Below are positions 9,445-17,444 of a stretch of DNA of 38,374 nucleotides, one piece after another. Both the position numbers and the translations under genes were made by a program. The notes beneath the pieces are model-generated. The model searched no databases and had not been told where the DNA came from. It saw only the letters and a program-made list of their open reading frames with translations. Position 1 is the first letter of the stretch. Each line of letters opens with the position of its first letter. Location: the NCBI GenBank assembly GCA_029260825.1, contig JAJDCM010000375.1:1-38374 (forward strand), written 5' to 3'. The DNA comes from Planctomycetota bacterium (GTDB lineage: Bacteria > Planctomycetota > JACOTG01 > JAJDCM01).

Positions 9445-12400
9445 TTACTCGGTGGTGAGCACGATGCCGTTCGTGGCGCTGATTCCTCCCGGATCCGTGA
9501 TGTCTTCCATGAGTCCCTGGAAGAACAGGGTTCGAGGAAGTCGGGTCCCGTGAGCCAGACGGAAGAGGTCTTCCGGCGCGGAAACGGAGGGCAAATTGGC
9601 TCGTCCGAGAATTCGGGGCCATCCGATGTTGTTAGCGATGATCACCGGTTGCGGGAAGCCGCCGGTCAAAGGACACGGATAACAAAGGGTGCCCAGGTTG
9701 AAGGGCAGGTTGACTTCCGTTCCCAGAGCCGGGGCACCAAAGTAGATGTACATGACATAGGCAGCCTGGTCCATGGACGGCGGTGCAGTGACACTGCAGG
9801 TGATCGGCGTGTCTCGGCTCAGTGTGACGACGCGCTCTTCGTTCCCCGCCGAGCCGTTGATGAACACCACATCGGTGATCGGACCGGCATTTTCGTTCAC
9901 GTTTCCATACCGGCAGGCCACCTGAGGCGGAACGCCGTACTCGAAGGCGTTGATCAGGAGATCGTTGCCGTTTTCGTTTTCGATGGTCACCGTAATCTGA
10001 CCGGTGCCCGGAGGTGTGAGTCCCATGATCTCGTTATCGTTCAGGATCTGAAGAGAGAGTAGGGGGGAGTCTCCGAACATCACGACGGTTTCCTGTGCCT
10101 TGGCAAAGTTCGAGCCGTGGAGAGTCACAAGTGTTCCACCGGCTTCGCTGCCGAAGGAGGGACTGACCGAATCGAGTTGCGGCGGCGGCAGGTAGTTGAA
10201 GGCGTCCTCGAGGCGGTCCGATCCGTAGAGGTTGGTCACGACCACATCCGCGGTTCCTGAGCCAGGAGGAGTGGTGGCCGTGGCAAGGGTCAGGCTCACG
10301 ACATCGACATCTACACCCGCATTGTTTCCAAAGAGGACGGAAAAACCCTCCTCGTAGAAGTTGTGCCCGCTGAGCATGACTTCGGTGCCACCGGCAACCG
10401 TCCCCGAGCTCGGGCTGATGGAGACGATGTTCGGCGGAGCAAGGTAGGTAAAGACGTCTTCGAGGATGTCAAAGCCGTTGTTGTTGAGGACCTTGACGTT
10501 CACGATTCCCGATCCAGCCGGACTCACCGCGATGATCTTGCCCGAGTTGATCACATCCACCTGGCCGGAGGGAGTGGACCCGAAGTAGACCGTGGTGTCG
10601 TTGCTCGGCAAGAAATCTTCGCCGGTGATGGTGACGTTTGTGCCTCCCTGTTGAGGGCCGAAGTCCGGTGAGATTCCCGTGACGGTTGGCGGCGGAGTGT
10701 AGGAAAAGCCATCGTTGAGGATGGAGAGACCGTTCTCGTTCTCTACCGTAACATCGACCACACCTTCGCCAGAGGGACTGACAGCCACGATCGATGTCGA
10801 GCTCGTGACGACCACGGTGCTGGCGAACTGGTTGCCAAACTTGACGCTCAGCCCTTCGTTGGTTCCGAGGCCATTGTCGCTTGCGAAGTTGGACCCGGAA
10901 AGAGTGACCTCGGTGCCTCCGGTTTCCGGACCGAATTCCGGATTGACCGAGGCGAGGAACGGGGGCTCATTGTAAGAGTAGCCATCGTTCAAGATATCGG
11001 TGCCGGTCGAATTGGTCAGGGTTACATCAACGACACCTTCACCTTCGGGTGCTACCGCAGTCAAGGAAGTGGAATTGAGGACCTGCACGTCGGTGGCAGG
11101 ATTGTCACCAAAGAAGAGGGTCGTATCCGGACTGGAAGTGAAGCCGACTCCGGTGACGGTTACGGAAGTGCCTCCTGGCTCGGGTCCGCTTGCGGGAGAA
11201 ATTCCGGTTATGCGGGTCACATCCTCGTTGTCAGGAGGTGAGAAGCTGAAGTCATATCCACCGATATCATTCGGAGTAAAGGTCAGTTTTCCTGCCCAGA
11301 GGTCAAAGGGGCGCTGGAGGTTGGTGAAGTGCTCGTAGAATCCTTCGCCCTTTCCTGCTCCCCCGACGAGTTGGCTGGAGAAGTTCACATCGTAGAGGAT
11401 CGGTTCTGCGCCACCCGGCGAGATTCCCACGATGCTGTCGGCGGATCGGATGAATGAGTAGCAGTATTCGATATTCCCGTTCTTGTGAAGGCTGACCACG
11501 AAGGTGTTCGAGGGAGCGTTGGCAGCTTCCGGAATTCCCAGGTAGGTCACTTCGAGGAGGTCCGAGGTCTGACGCACATAGACGTCGACTTCGTCATTCG
11601 TTCCCCCCGAGGAGGGATTGAGGTCATCGAAGAGAGCGGCGATGCGAGGCTCGGGCCCCCCGAGGTCACTCACGGATTCGGTGAAGTCCGTGTCTCCCGA
11701 TCCAAAGGTGAGATATCCGTTGGATCCAACGTAAACCGAGGAATAGACCGTTTGGTAGAAAGTGAAGGCGAAGCCCGAGTTGAACAGGACTTCCTTGAAG
11801 GAGTCATCTGGCATATGGAGCTGATTGGCTCCAGGAGGCGCGGTCGGGTTGTCCTTGTTGACAACGATGTCGACGCCGCTTGCGGTGGCGCCGCCCGAGC
11901 TGACATCAATGACGGTGGCATCCGACAGGTCGTCCACCTCATTGTCTCCGGCTCCATAGAATTCAGGGCGGGGAGCAAAAGAGAGCCCGAAGCCATCGCC
12001 GGACGAAGTGTTTCCGTTGTTTACGTTGGAGTACGCGACCGTCCAGTTGTAGCGGTTGAGGAACAAGGAGATCTCGTCGGCGCCGTCGAAGTAGCGGGTT
12101 CCCACGATGTACTTACCCGGGGGGAGTCCGTCCAGCTTGAAGGACCCTGCTGGGTTTCCTTCCGCGTTGAAAGTTGATTCCGTAAACACTTCTACGACCG
12201 GCTTGAGAGTGTGGGCGTCCACGGCGAATACACTGACGCCTTCTCCCGGGGTCGGATCGTCCAGGATCACTTGCCCCTCGATGCTTGCAAAGCTCGTGAG
12301 GAAGTTCGGCTCGGGGTAGAGTCGAGAGCTTGAGGCGATATCGTCGTCTTCGAGAACTCGTTGGTCCAGCTGTCCCGCAACAGTCCCCTGAACGAAGGGC

Positions 12401-13104
12401 ACCATGGTGGCGGAAGGACCGGTCAGGCTTGAGTGACTCAATCCCTGGAAATGTCCTGCCTCGTGAACGGCGACGGCTTCGATGTCAAAGATCGATCCTG
12501 AAGCGACCGGAGAATCCACCCAGTCGTAAGATTCGGAGTTGAAGCTGATGTCGGCGTCAATGATGGTTCCGGCCGGCAGAAGAGTGCCGTCGGGGTAGAT
12601 GCTGGGGCTGAGGTCAACGTTGCCGTCGTTGTTGAGATCTCGGTTCGACGCGTTGACGGTCAGGTCGCCGGTAAGATAGGTGGCATTGGCGATCGCGAGA
12701 AAAGGGGCGCCGCCGGTGGCGCCCGGATCCAGGAATGTAACGATGTTCTTTCCATCCAGCCCGATGTCGGTCGTCGTGGTGAATCCCTGATGGTAGAAGT
12801 CTATCTTGGAAGTACTGATATCTGACCAGGAGAAGAAGGCGTTTTCGACGGCCATCCTCACCTCGCTGAGGCTGATGGAAGTGCCGTTTCCATTGTTGAA
12901 ATTATTCGTGGCCCCCTGGTCGTTCATGTTCCAGGGAATTGGAAGGGCTACTTCATGCCAACGAAGGTCACCGATGGTGGATCCCCCGTTGAGGAGTCCT
13001 TCGATGTTCCCTCCACCATGGATGAGGGATGGTTTGGCAAAGAAGAGCGCTCCTGTTACGACAAGAAACGCGACGATTCCTACAATAATTCGTTCCCGAT
13101 TCAT
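9445..13104 (-). CDS. Secreted matrixin-like metalloprotease with nidogen-like region, five IPT/TIG domains and C-terminal module
   Basis: This 1219-residue exported protein starts MNRERIIVGIVAFLVVTGAL, which forms a signal or anchor segment, with an AAAGGAG ribosome site. The N-terminal domain carries the metzincin zinc motif HEAGHFQGLSH (H214, E215, H218, G221, H224), followed ten residues later by SATM (M234) as a plausible Met-turn. This indicates an M10/matrixin-type peptidase. A carboxypeptidase-regulatory-like beta segment (~270-330) and a nidogen-like stretch (~430-600) follow. Five IPT/TIG domains (~630-1050) then occur, each opening near I-S-P-x-x-G-P-x-x-G-G-T. The last ~150 residues, from VVFINGSAG, match the C-terminal module of the small propeller protein. 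It probably shares a transcript with the small secreted gene 81 bp upstream. The substrate is unknown. Confidence 0.88.
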   Translation of the reverse strand: MNRERIIVGIVAFLVVTGALFFAKPSLIHGGGNIEGLLNGGSTIGDLRWHEVALPIPWNMNDQGATNNFNNGNGTSISLSEVRMAVENAFFSWSDISTSKIDFYHQGFTTTTDIGLDGKNIVTFLDPGATGGAPFLAIANATYLTGDLTVNASNRDLNNDGNVDLSPSIYPDGTLLPAGTIIDADISFNSESYDWVDSPVASGSIFDIEAVAVHEAGHFQGLSHSSLTGPSATMVPFVQGTVAGQLDQRVLEDDDIASSSRLYPEPNFLTSFASIEGQVILDDPTPGEGVSVFAVDAHTLKPVVEVFTESTFNAEGNPAGSFKLDGLPPGKYIVGTRYFDGADEISLFLNRYNWTVAYSNVNNGNTSSGDGFGLSFAPRPEFYGAGDNEVDDLSDATVIDVSSGGATASGVDIVVNKDNPTAPPGANQLHMPDDSFKEVLFNSGFAFTFYQTVYSSVYVGSNGYLTFGSGDTDFTESVSDLGGPEPRIAALFDDLNPSSGGTNDEVDVYVRQTSDLLEVTYLGIPEAANAPSNTFVVSLHKNGNIEYCYSFIRSADSIVGISPGGAEPILYDVNFSSQLVGGAGKGEGFYEHFTNLQRPFDLWAGKLTFTPNDIGGYDFSFSPPDNEDVTRITGISPASGPEPGGTSVTVTGVGFTSSPDTTLFFGDNPATDVQVLNSTSLTAVAPEGEGVVDVTLTNSTGTDILNDGYSYNEPPFLASVNPEFGPETGGTEVTLSGSNFASDNGLGTNEGLSVKFGNQFASTVVVTSSTSIVAVSPSGEGVVDVTVENENGLSILNDGFSYTPPPTVTGISPDFGPQQGGTNVTITGEDFLPSNDTTVYFGSTPSGQVDVINSGKIIAVSPAGSGIVNVKVLNNNGFDILEDVFTYLAPPNIVSISPSSGTVAGGTEVMLSGHNFYEEGFSVLFGNNAGVDVDVVSLTLATATTPPGSGTADVVVTNLYGSDRLEDAFNYLPPPQLDSVSPSFGSEAGGTLVTLHGSNFAKAQETVVMFGDSPLLSLQILNDNEIMGLTPPGTGQITVTIENENGNDLLINAFEYGVPPQVACRYGNVNENAGPITDVVFINGSAGNEERVVTLSRDTPITCSVTAPPSMDQAAYVMYIYFGAPALGTEVNLPFNLGTLCYPCPLTGGFPQPVIIANNIGWPRILGRANLPSVSAPEDLFRLAHGTRLPRTLFFQGLMEDITDPGGISATNGIVLTTE

Positions 13105-13185
13105 GGGTGATGACTCCTTTAACGCGGTCGGCGTGGCTCTTTTGTTTGGACGTTGGGCGTGAGAGGACTTTCCCGAGACGACGAC

Positions 13186-13755
13186 TTAGTGGTCGTTCTT
13201 CTTGGAGTCCGTCCTGGCTTTGGTCGCTTCCTTGGACTTCTCGAGGGCTTCGTCGAGACGTCCAATGCGTTGAAGGACTTTGTCCACGGGAAGAAGCTTT
13301 CCGTTGGGGACCGAAATGGAGTCTTTTCCATTGTGAGTGGAAACGGCCCAGACCGTACCGGAAAGGTTGTAGGAGCCTTGATCGTTCTTGTTCAGGAACG
13401 CAACGATCTTCTCGCCGGGTTGAAGGTTCGGGAAGCCGGCGACGCGTTGTCCGACCGGGAAGGGATGCTTGACCTCTCCTCCAAGAACTCGAACGGAGAT
13501 CTCGGTGGCAGGGTCTCCCTTTGCCGATCCATGGACCTTCACCTCATAGGTGGTGTAGATCTTCTTGCCATCCCAGGCGGCGTCTTTTGAGATCACCTCC
13601 CCGAACATGGCAATGTCGGTTTTTTGTAAGAGTTGAAGGGGTTTGAGTTCACCTTCTTTTGACGTAGAAAATGCCGGAGGGGCCGCAAAGGCGACGGCGA
13701 CTAGAAGAAGGCCTAGGGTCAGGCCGAGGGGATGGTTCAGACGTGGACTGGGCAT
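13186..13755 (-). CDS. Small secreted protein paired with the matrixin-like protease
   Basis: This 189-residue protein has a signal peptide (MPSPRLNHPLGLTLGLLLVA, cleavage probably near APPAFS). A single beta-rich domain follows. The pattern begins DIAMFGEVISK, continues with IYTTYEVKVHGSAKGD and VRVLGGEV, and ends with PGEKIVAFLNK. The tail (~155-189) is charged and probably helical. I recall this pattern (exported, KG..., GGxV, GExVVLFL) from unannotated proteins next to matrixin-family protease genes; that is memory, not a search. The start at 13755 has an AGGAGAG ribosome site. The frame extends upstream to 14118 without signal-peptide character. A role as chaperone, inhibitor or partner of the downstream protease is inferred from adjacency only. 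Confidence 0.75.
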   Translation of the reverse strand: MPSPRLNHPLGLTLGLLLVAVAFAAPPAFSTSKEGELKPLQLLQKTDIAMFGEVISKDAAWDGKKIYTTYEVKVHGSAKGDPATEISVRVLGGEVKHPFPVGQRVAGFPNLQPGEKIVAFLNKNDQGSYNLSGTVWAVSTHNGKDSISVPNGKLLPVDKVLQRIGRLDEALEKSKEATKARTDSKKNDH

Positions 13756-14037
13756 GGTTTCAATGCTCTCCTGGCTCGGTCGAAGCGGTTTCTCACGGCG
13801 GCGTCTCCTACTCGCACGGATGCCGATATGACTGCTTGGCATCGCCGTAATCAACCTGGGTTGCTCTTTCGAACCCCCGAGCGCGGCTGTTCTTGAGTGA
13901 TTTGGGGCCCAAGAAGCCACATGCGTAAAGAAAGGGGGCGAGGAAGAATACCCCATGAGAAGAGTCGGGCAAGGGATTTTGAACCAGATCCTCAATGAAG
14001 GGGGGTGATTATTTCGACGAGAGACTGTGGGAGAAAC

Positions 14038-16317
14038 ATGGTCACGGAGGACAAGTACTTGTCCAGGAACGGCGCACGGAAACGAAAGAGTCGATCGAGA
14101 GCCCCGCGGAAGGAGCAATCGAGAGCCAAAGTTTTTTCAAAAGAGCCCGAATCGCTCCCGAAGAGGAGTGACTGGCTCAAGAGGCTCGCACCGTGGATCC
14201 TGGTGATTCTTGCCGGTGCGCCTTATCTTTCTTCCTTGTCGAATGGGTTTGTTTCGGATGATCAAATCGTGGTCGTCGAGAATCCTTTTGTTCAGGATCC
14301 GACCCGTCTTCCGGAGCTTCTCGGGTTCACCGATGGGACACCCGAGGCTCGCCCGTTGCGCACTCTCACGTATCTTCTGGACCGAGCACTCTTTGGCGAT
14401 GATCCCTTCGCGTTCCACCGCACCAACCTTCTCCTTCATCTGATTGCCACATTGCTCGTCTTCGGGCTCGGAAGAAGATTGAAGATAGGGCTGCTGGCTT
14501 CCTTTGTTGGAGCCGGGTTGTTTGCCGTTCATCCGGCTCACAGCGAGGCTGTTTTCTTTGTCACCGCCCGAAAAGATCTACTGGCGGTGATCTTCATCCT
14601 TTTGGCATTTCTCTCGTTTCTCACCTTTCAAAGGAAGGGAACCGTGTGGTCCTGCTTGATGGTGGTGGTGTGCGTTGTCTGTGCGGTCCTGGGGAAGGAA
14701 GTAGCGGTGGTGGCGCCGATCTTGTTTCTTGGATACGACTTCTTTTCCAGGGGTACCGAGAAGAGGGGGATCCAGCGGCTGGGGATCGTCCTTCGAGCGA
14801 GACCCTTCTTCTATGGGCTTTTCTTTGCCGGAGCGATCGCCGCTGGCATGTTGGCTCTGTTCGATCATAAGATTTCAGCTCGGGTGACTCCGGGAGGGGA
14901 GGGATTGTACGGAGACCTTACGAGCCATTTGTCACTCTGTCTTGCCGTATGGGGGAAGTATCTGGGGCTATTGTTCTTTCCCATTCAACTCTCTTCGGAC
15001 TACTCTTTCGGGACATTCTTGATTCCGGATGGGATCTCTTCGCCCGGGGCATTCGTTGGAGCAGCCCTCTTGCTGGGTTGGATTCTCTTCGCTGGTTTCG
15101 CCCTTCGCCGGGGCAAGCTGGAAGGATTCCTGATGGCCTGGGTTTTGATCGGCCTTCTCCCGGTACTTCAGATCATTCCGCATCACGAGATTCTCTCGGA
15201 GCACAATCTCTACTTGCCCGCCGTGGGATTTTGTCTGGGGGTGGCAATGCTGCTGGTGCGTTTGGGGGAGAAGAAGCCTGGAGTCCTCCTGGCATGGGTA
15301 TCGATCTTGCTGATCGTCCTCGGAGGAAAGACCTGGGTTCGTGGAGGAGACTGGCGAGACATGGAACGTCTTACCGGAAGTGTCCTTGAGGTGTACCCCG
15401 ATTGTGCTCGCGCTCTTTACAATGAAGCATCGGTCGCCCTCTCCCGGAGACGAATGGATGAGGCCTACGCCGGCTTTCAGAAGGCTGTGGTCTCGGCCCG
15501 GAAGGCTCCTCCTGGCCTGGATCGAACACTGGGAGACTCTCTCAATCAGCTCGGGCTCCTGGATTACTCCGCCTATTCGGGACAGGGGAAGCAACCCGGG
15601 GACCCCCGTCTTTCTCGAGCTCTTCTTGCCTTCAAAGAAGCGGTCACCTTGAAGGGAAACCGGGACCTGGCACCGGTGCTGAATCTTGCCACCTGTTCCC
15701 TCGCTTCGGGCTTCATCAAGGAGGCCCAAGAAGCACTCGAGCTACCGATGAAGGAGGTCATGGGGTCTTTTGATGGAGAGCTGTCATCCAAGCGGGAGCG
15801 AGTGGTCGAGCTCTATCTCTACGCCGGTGAACATCTGCCGGGAGATCGAAGGAATGACCGGTTGCTCGAGGTTCGTGGGGCGGCGGCGCTCCTCTCGGTG
15901 AGCTCAAAGGTTGATTCGCGCGAAGCCATGGCTCGGTTGCAAGAGGCTCTTTTGCGGGCAAACGAAGTGGAGGCGGTGTACGCCTTTCGAGCGACGGGAT
16001 GGAAGGGCAGGGATGCCTCGTCACTCCGAGCCAAGATTCGGGCGCGCCACGGAAGGGAGAAGGGGAAGGGGCGAGAAGCCATCAAGCAGTCCTTTACCCG
16101 GGTGGATTGCGAGCGAGGCGAGTGGCTCGGGGACTTTCTTACCTCCGAGGAAGCGACAGGGAAGTGGCTTTCTCATGTCTCGAGTCATGTTCTCGGTTCG
16201 CTCAAGAAGCAAAGAAGCGGTGCTCTCTCCGTCGCTCGAGAGGGATTTCAAAAGGCCATGATCGAGCTGTGTGGATCTCGTTTCTCCCACGAAAAACCCC
16301 GGCTAGAACCCCGGTAG
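14038..16317 (+). CDS. Multi-span TMTC-like (GT-C glycosyltransferase-type) membrane protein with TPR-like C-terminus
   Basis: This 759-residue integral membrane protein has a basic N-terminal tail (~1-47). About ten hydrophobic spans follow from ~50 to ~430, and the soluble C-terminal half contains helical TPR-like segments (for example ALYNEASVALSRRRMDEAYA). The first extracytoplasmic loop carries SNGFVSDDQIVVVENPFV with D74-D75. VHPAHSEAVFFVTARKD follows in the next loop. Both are typical of bacterial proteins related to TMTC/O-mannosyltransferase-type GT-C enzymes that use lipid-linked sugars. The substrate is not predictable. ATG 14038 is preferred because GGGAGA lies just before it; a GTG at 14005 would add 11 residues. 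The gene is divergent from the protease operon and appears monocistronic. Confidence 0.75.
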   Translation: MVTEDKYLSRNGARKRKSRSRAPRKEQSRAKVFSKEPESLPKRSDWLKRLAPWILVILAGAPYLSSLSNGFVSDDQIVVVENPFVQDPTRLPELLGFTDGTPEARPLRTLTYLLDRALFGDDPFAFHRTNLLLHLIATLLVFGLGRRLKIGLLASFVGAGLFAVHPAHSEAVFFVTARKDLLAVIFILLAFLSFLTFQRKGTVWSCLMVVVCVVCAVLGKEVAVVAPILFLGYDFFSRGTEKRGIQRLGIVLRARPFFYGLFFAGAIAAGMLALFDHKISARVTPGGEGLYGDLTSHLSLCLAVWGKYLGLLFFPIQLSSDYSFGTFLIPDGISSPGAFVGAALLLGWILFAGFALRRGKLEGFLMAWVLIGLLPVLQIIPHHEILSEHNLYLPAVGFCLGVAMLLVRLGEKKPGVLLAWVSILLIVLGGKTWVRGGDWRDMERLTGSVLEVYPDCARALYNEASVALSRRRMDEAYAGFQKAVVSARKAPPGLDRTLGDSLNQLGLLDYSAYSGQGKQPGDPRLSRALLAFKEAVTLKGNRDLAPVLNLATCSLASGFIKEAQEALELPMKEVMGSFDGELSSKRERVVELYLYAGEHLPGDRRNDRLLEVRGAAALLSVSSKVDSREAMARLQEALLRANEVEAVYAFRATGWKGRDASSLRAKIRARHGREKGKGREAIKQSFTRVDCERGEWLGDFLTSEEATGKWLSHVSSHVLGSLKKQRSGALSVAREGFQKAMIELCGSRFSHEKPRLEPR

Positions 16318-16331
16318 AACGCTTCAGAAAA

Positions 16332-16394
16332 GGGTGGCGTCTTACGCGGGAAGTTAGTACCCTTCGTGGCCTCAAGGCCCGACGCCTTTACCCA
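16332..16394 (+). other. Inverted-repeat region between the membrane protein gene and tRNA-Ala
   Basis: GGCGTC (16336-16341) pairs with GACGCC (16381-16386), extended outward after a bulge by GGGT/ACCC. Inside is a small perfect hairpin GGCC-TCAA-GGCC (16368-16379). There is no T-run, so it is not a standard terminator. It may be a processing or folding element in front of the tRNA, or chance in GC-rich DNA. Confidence 0.3.
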
Positions 16395-16417
16395 AATCGT
16401 CAATCGTGGGGCAAAAT

Positions 16418-16493
16418 GGGCGGGTAGCTCAGTTGGGAGAGCGCTGCTTTCGCACGGCAGAGGTCGGGGGTTCGACTCCCCTCTCGTCCACCA
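16418..16493 (+). tRNA. tRNA-Ala (anticodon CGC)
   Basis: The 76-nt sequence folds as a complete cloverleaf. The acceptor GGGCGGG pairs with CTCGTCC and includes the G3-U70 pair that identifies alanine tRNAs. The D arm is GCTC...GAGC. The anticodon arm is CTGCT-TTCGCAC-GGCAG, giving anticodon CGC for GCG codons. The T arm GGGGG-TTCGACT-CCCCT carries the TTCGA loop. The terminal CCA is encoded. It stands alone; no other tRNA or rRNA gene is adjacent. Confidence 0.97.
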
Positions 16494-16549
16494 CCTATAT
16501 CGTTCGTCCCGTGCCGATCAAAAGACCGACAGCGTGAGGATCACACCCC

Positions 16550-17374
16550 GTGATGGGAAAGCCTACCGGACTGGCCGTTGCCTTCAGTTGTTGCCTCGGG
16601 TTCCTTTCGTGTCGCTCCCCCGAGCGCATCCCGACTCCGGCGACGCTTCCTCTGATCTTGCACACTCTTCTGGATCGCTGTGAGGTTGTCGACCTCACTC
16701 ATGGCCTGAATGAAGCGAACCCGTATCTTCCGGTTGACGGATACCACCCATTACGGGTCGAGGTCGTCGAGACGATGGAAGAGAACAAGAGGAACGCGAG
16801 GATCTACTCGGTACCGGAGCATTATGGGACTCATCTCGATGCGCCAAGACACATGAGGGACGAGGGGCTCGGTGTGGCGGCTCTTCCCCTTTCGCAATTC
16901 GTACGTCAGGGGATTGTCATCGACATGCGAGCCCAGGTCCTGGAGAACCCGGATCATGCCCTCACTCTCGAAGAAGTCCTTCGGTGGGAACGCAAGAACG
17001 GAAAGATTCCCGATGAGTGCATTGTTCTCTTGCGGACCGGATGGGCAAGTCGGTTTGGATCCGGGGAGCTTTATCTGAATGCGGATAGCTCGTCCCGGTT
17101 GCGGTTTCCCGGTTTTGGCCTTGAGGCGGCTAGATTCCTGCTGGAAGAGCGAGGGGCCGTCGCTCTTGGAATCGATACTCTCGGTGTAGATCCGGGGCTC
17201 TCCAAGGATTTTCCTGTCCATCGACTTGGGGCCGACGCCGGCATCTACTTCCTGGAGAATCTCGCTCGACTCTCCGAACTTCCCACCCGGGAGTTCTTGC
17301 TGGTTGTTGCTCCGACCAAGCTCGAACAGGCGTCCGGAGTCCAGGTTCGCGTCTTTGCCTTTGTCGGCAATTGA
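16550..17374 (+). CDS. Exported cyclase / kynurenine-formamidase-like metal-dependent hydrolase
   Basis: This 274-residue protein belongs to the cyclase/KynB-type hydrolase family (Pfam PF04199), whose members hydrolyse amide or ester bonds such as N-formylkynurenine using bound metal. The signature HYGTHLDAPRH (H91, G93, T94, H95, D97, H101) is complete. VVDLTHGLNEANP (~46-58) is the family's usual first strand. The N-terminus has a hydrophobic leader ending FLSC, so it may be a lipoprotein (C21), though phenylalanine at -3 is not ideal. I use GTG 16550, 10 nt after GAGGA; ATG 16553 is the alternative and differs by one residue. No tryptophan-degradation gene is nearby, so the substrate is unknown. 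It lies just after tRNA-Ala and converges on gltX. Confidence 0.82.
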   Translation: MMGKPTGLAVAFSCCLGFLSCRSPERIPTPATLPLILHTLLDRCEVVDLTHGLNEANPYLPVDGYHPLRVEVVETMEENKRNARIYSVPEHYGTHLDAPRHMRDEGLGVAALPLSQFVRQGIVIDMRAQVLENPDHALTLEEVLRWERKNGKIPDECIVLLRTGWASRFGSGELYLNADSSSRLRFPGFGLEAARFLLEERGAVALGIDTLGVDPGLSKDFPVHRLGADAGIYFLENLARLSELPTREFLLVVAPTKLEQASGVQVRVFAFVGN

Positions 17375-17389
17375 TCCGGTCGGTCTTGT

Positions 17390-17419
17390 TTTCTTCGCTG
17401 ACCGTTAGCAACGAAGAAA
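17390..17419. terminator. Hairpin between the convergent cyclase-like gene and gltX, possible bidirectional terminator
   Basis: TTTCTTCG (17390-17397) and CGAAGAAA (17412-17419) form an 8-bp stem with a 14-nt loop, inside the 70-bp gap between two convergent genes. The A/T-rich stem base could provide a short U-stretch in either direction, but there is no long T-run. The position is more persuasive than the sequence. Confidence 0.35.
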
Positions 17420-17444
17420 CCTTCATGGCCGGGTGTAGAACGCC

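Noticed and set aside
13756..14037. Promoters in the divergent gap between the protease operon and the TMTC-like gene
   Set aside because: A minus-strand TTGCCC/TATTCT pair with 16-bp spacing exists, but it is too weak to list as a feature.
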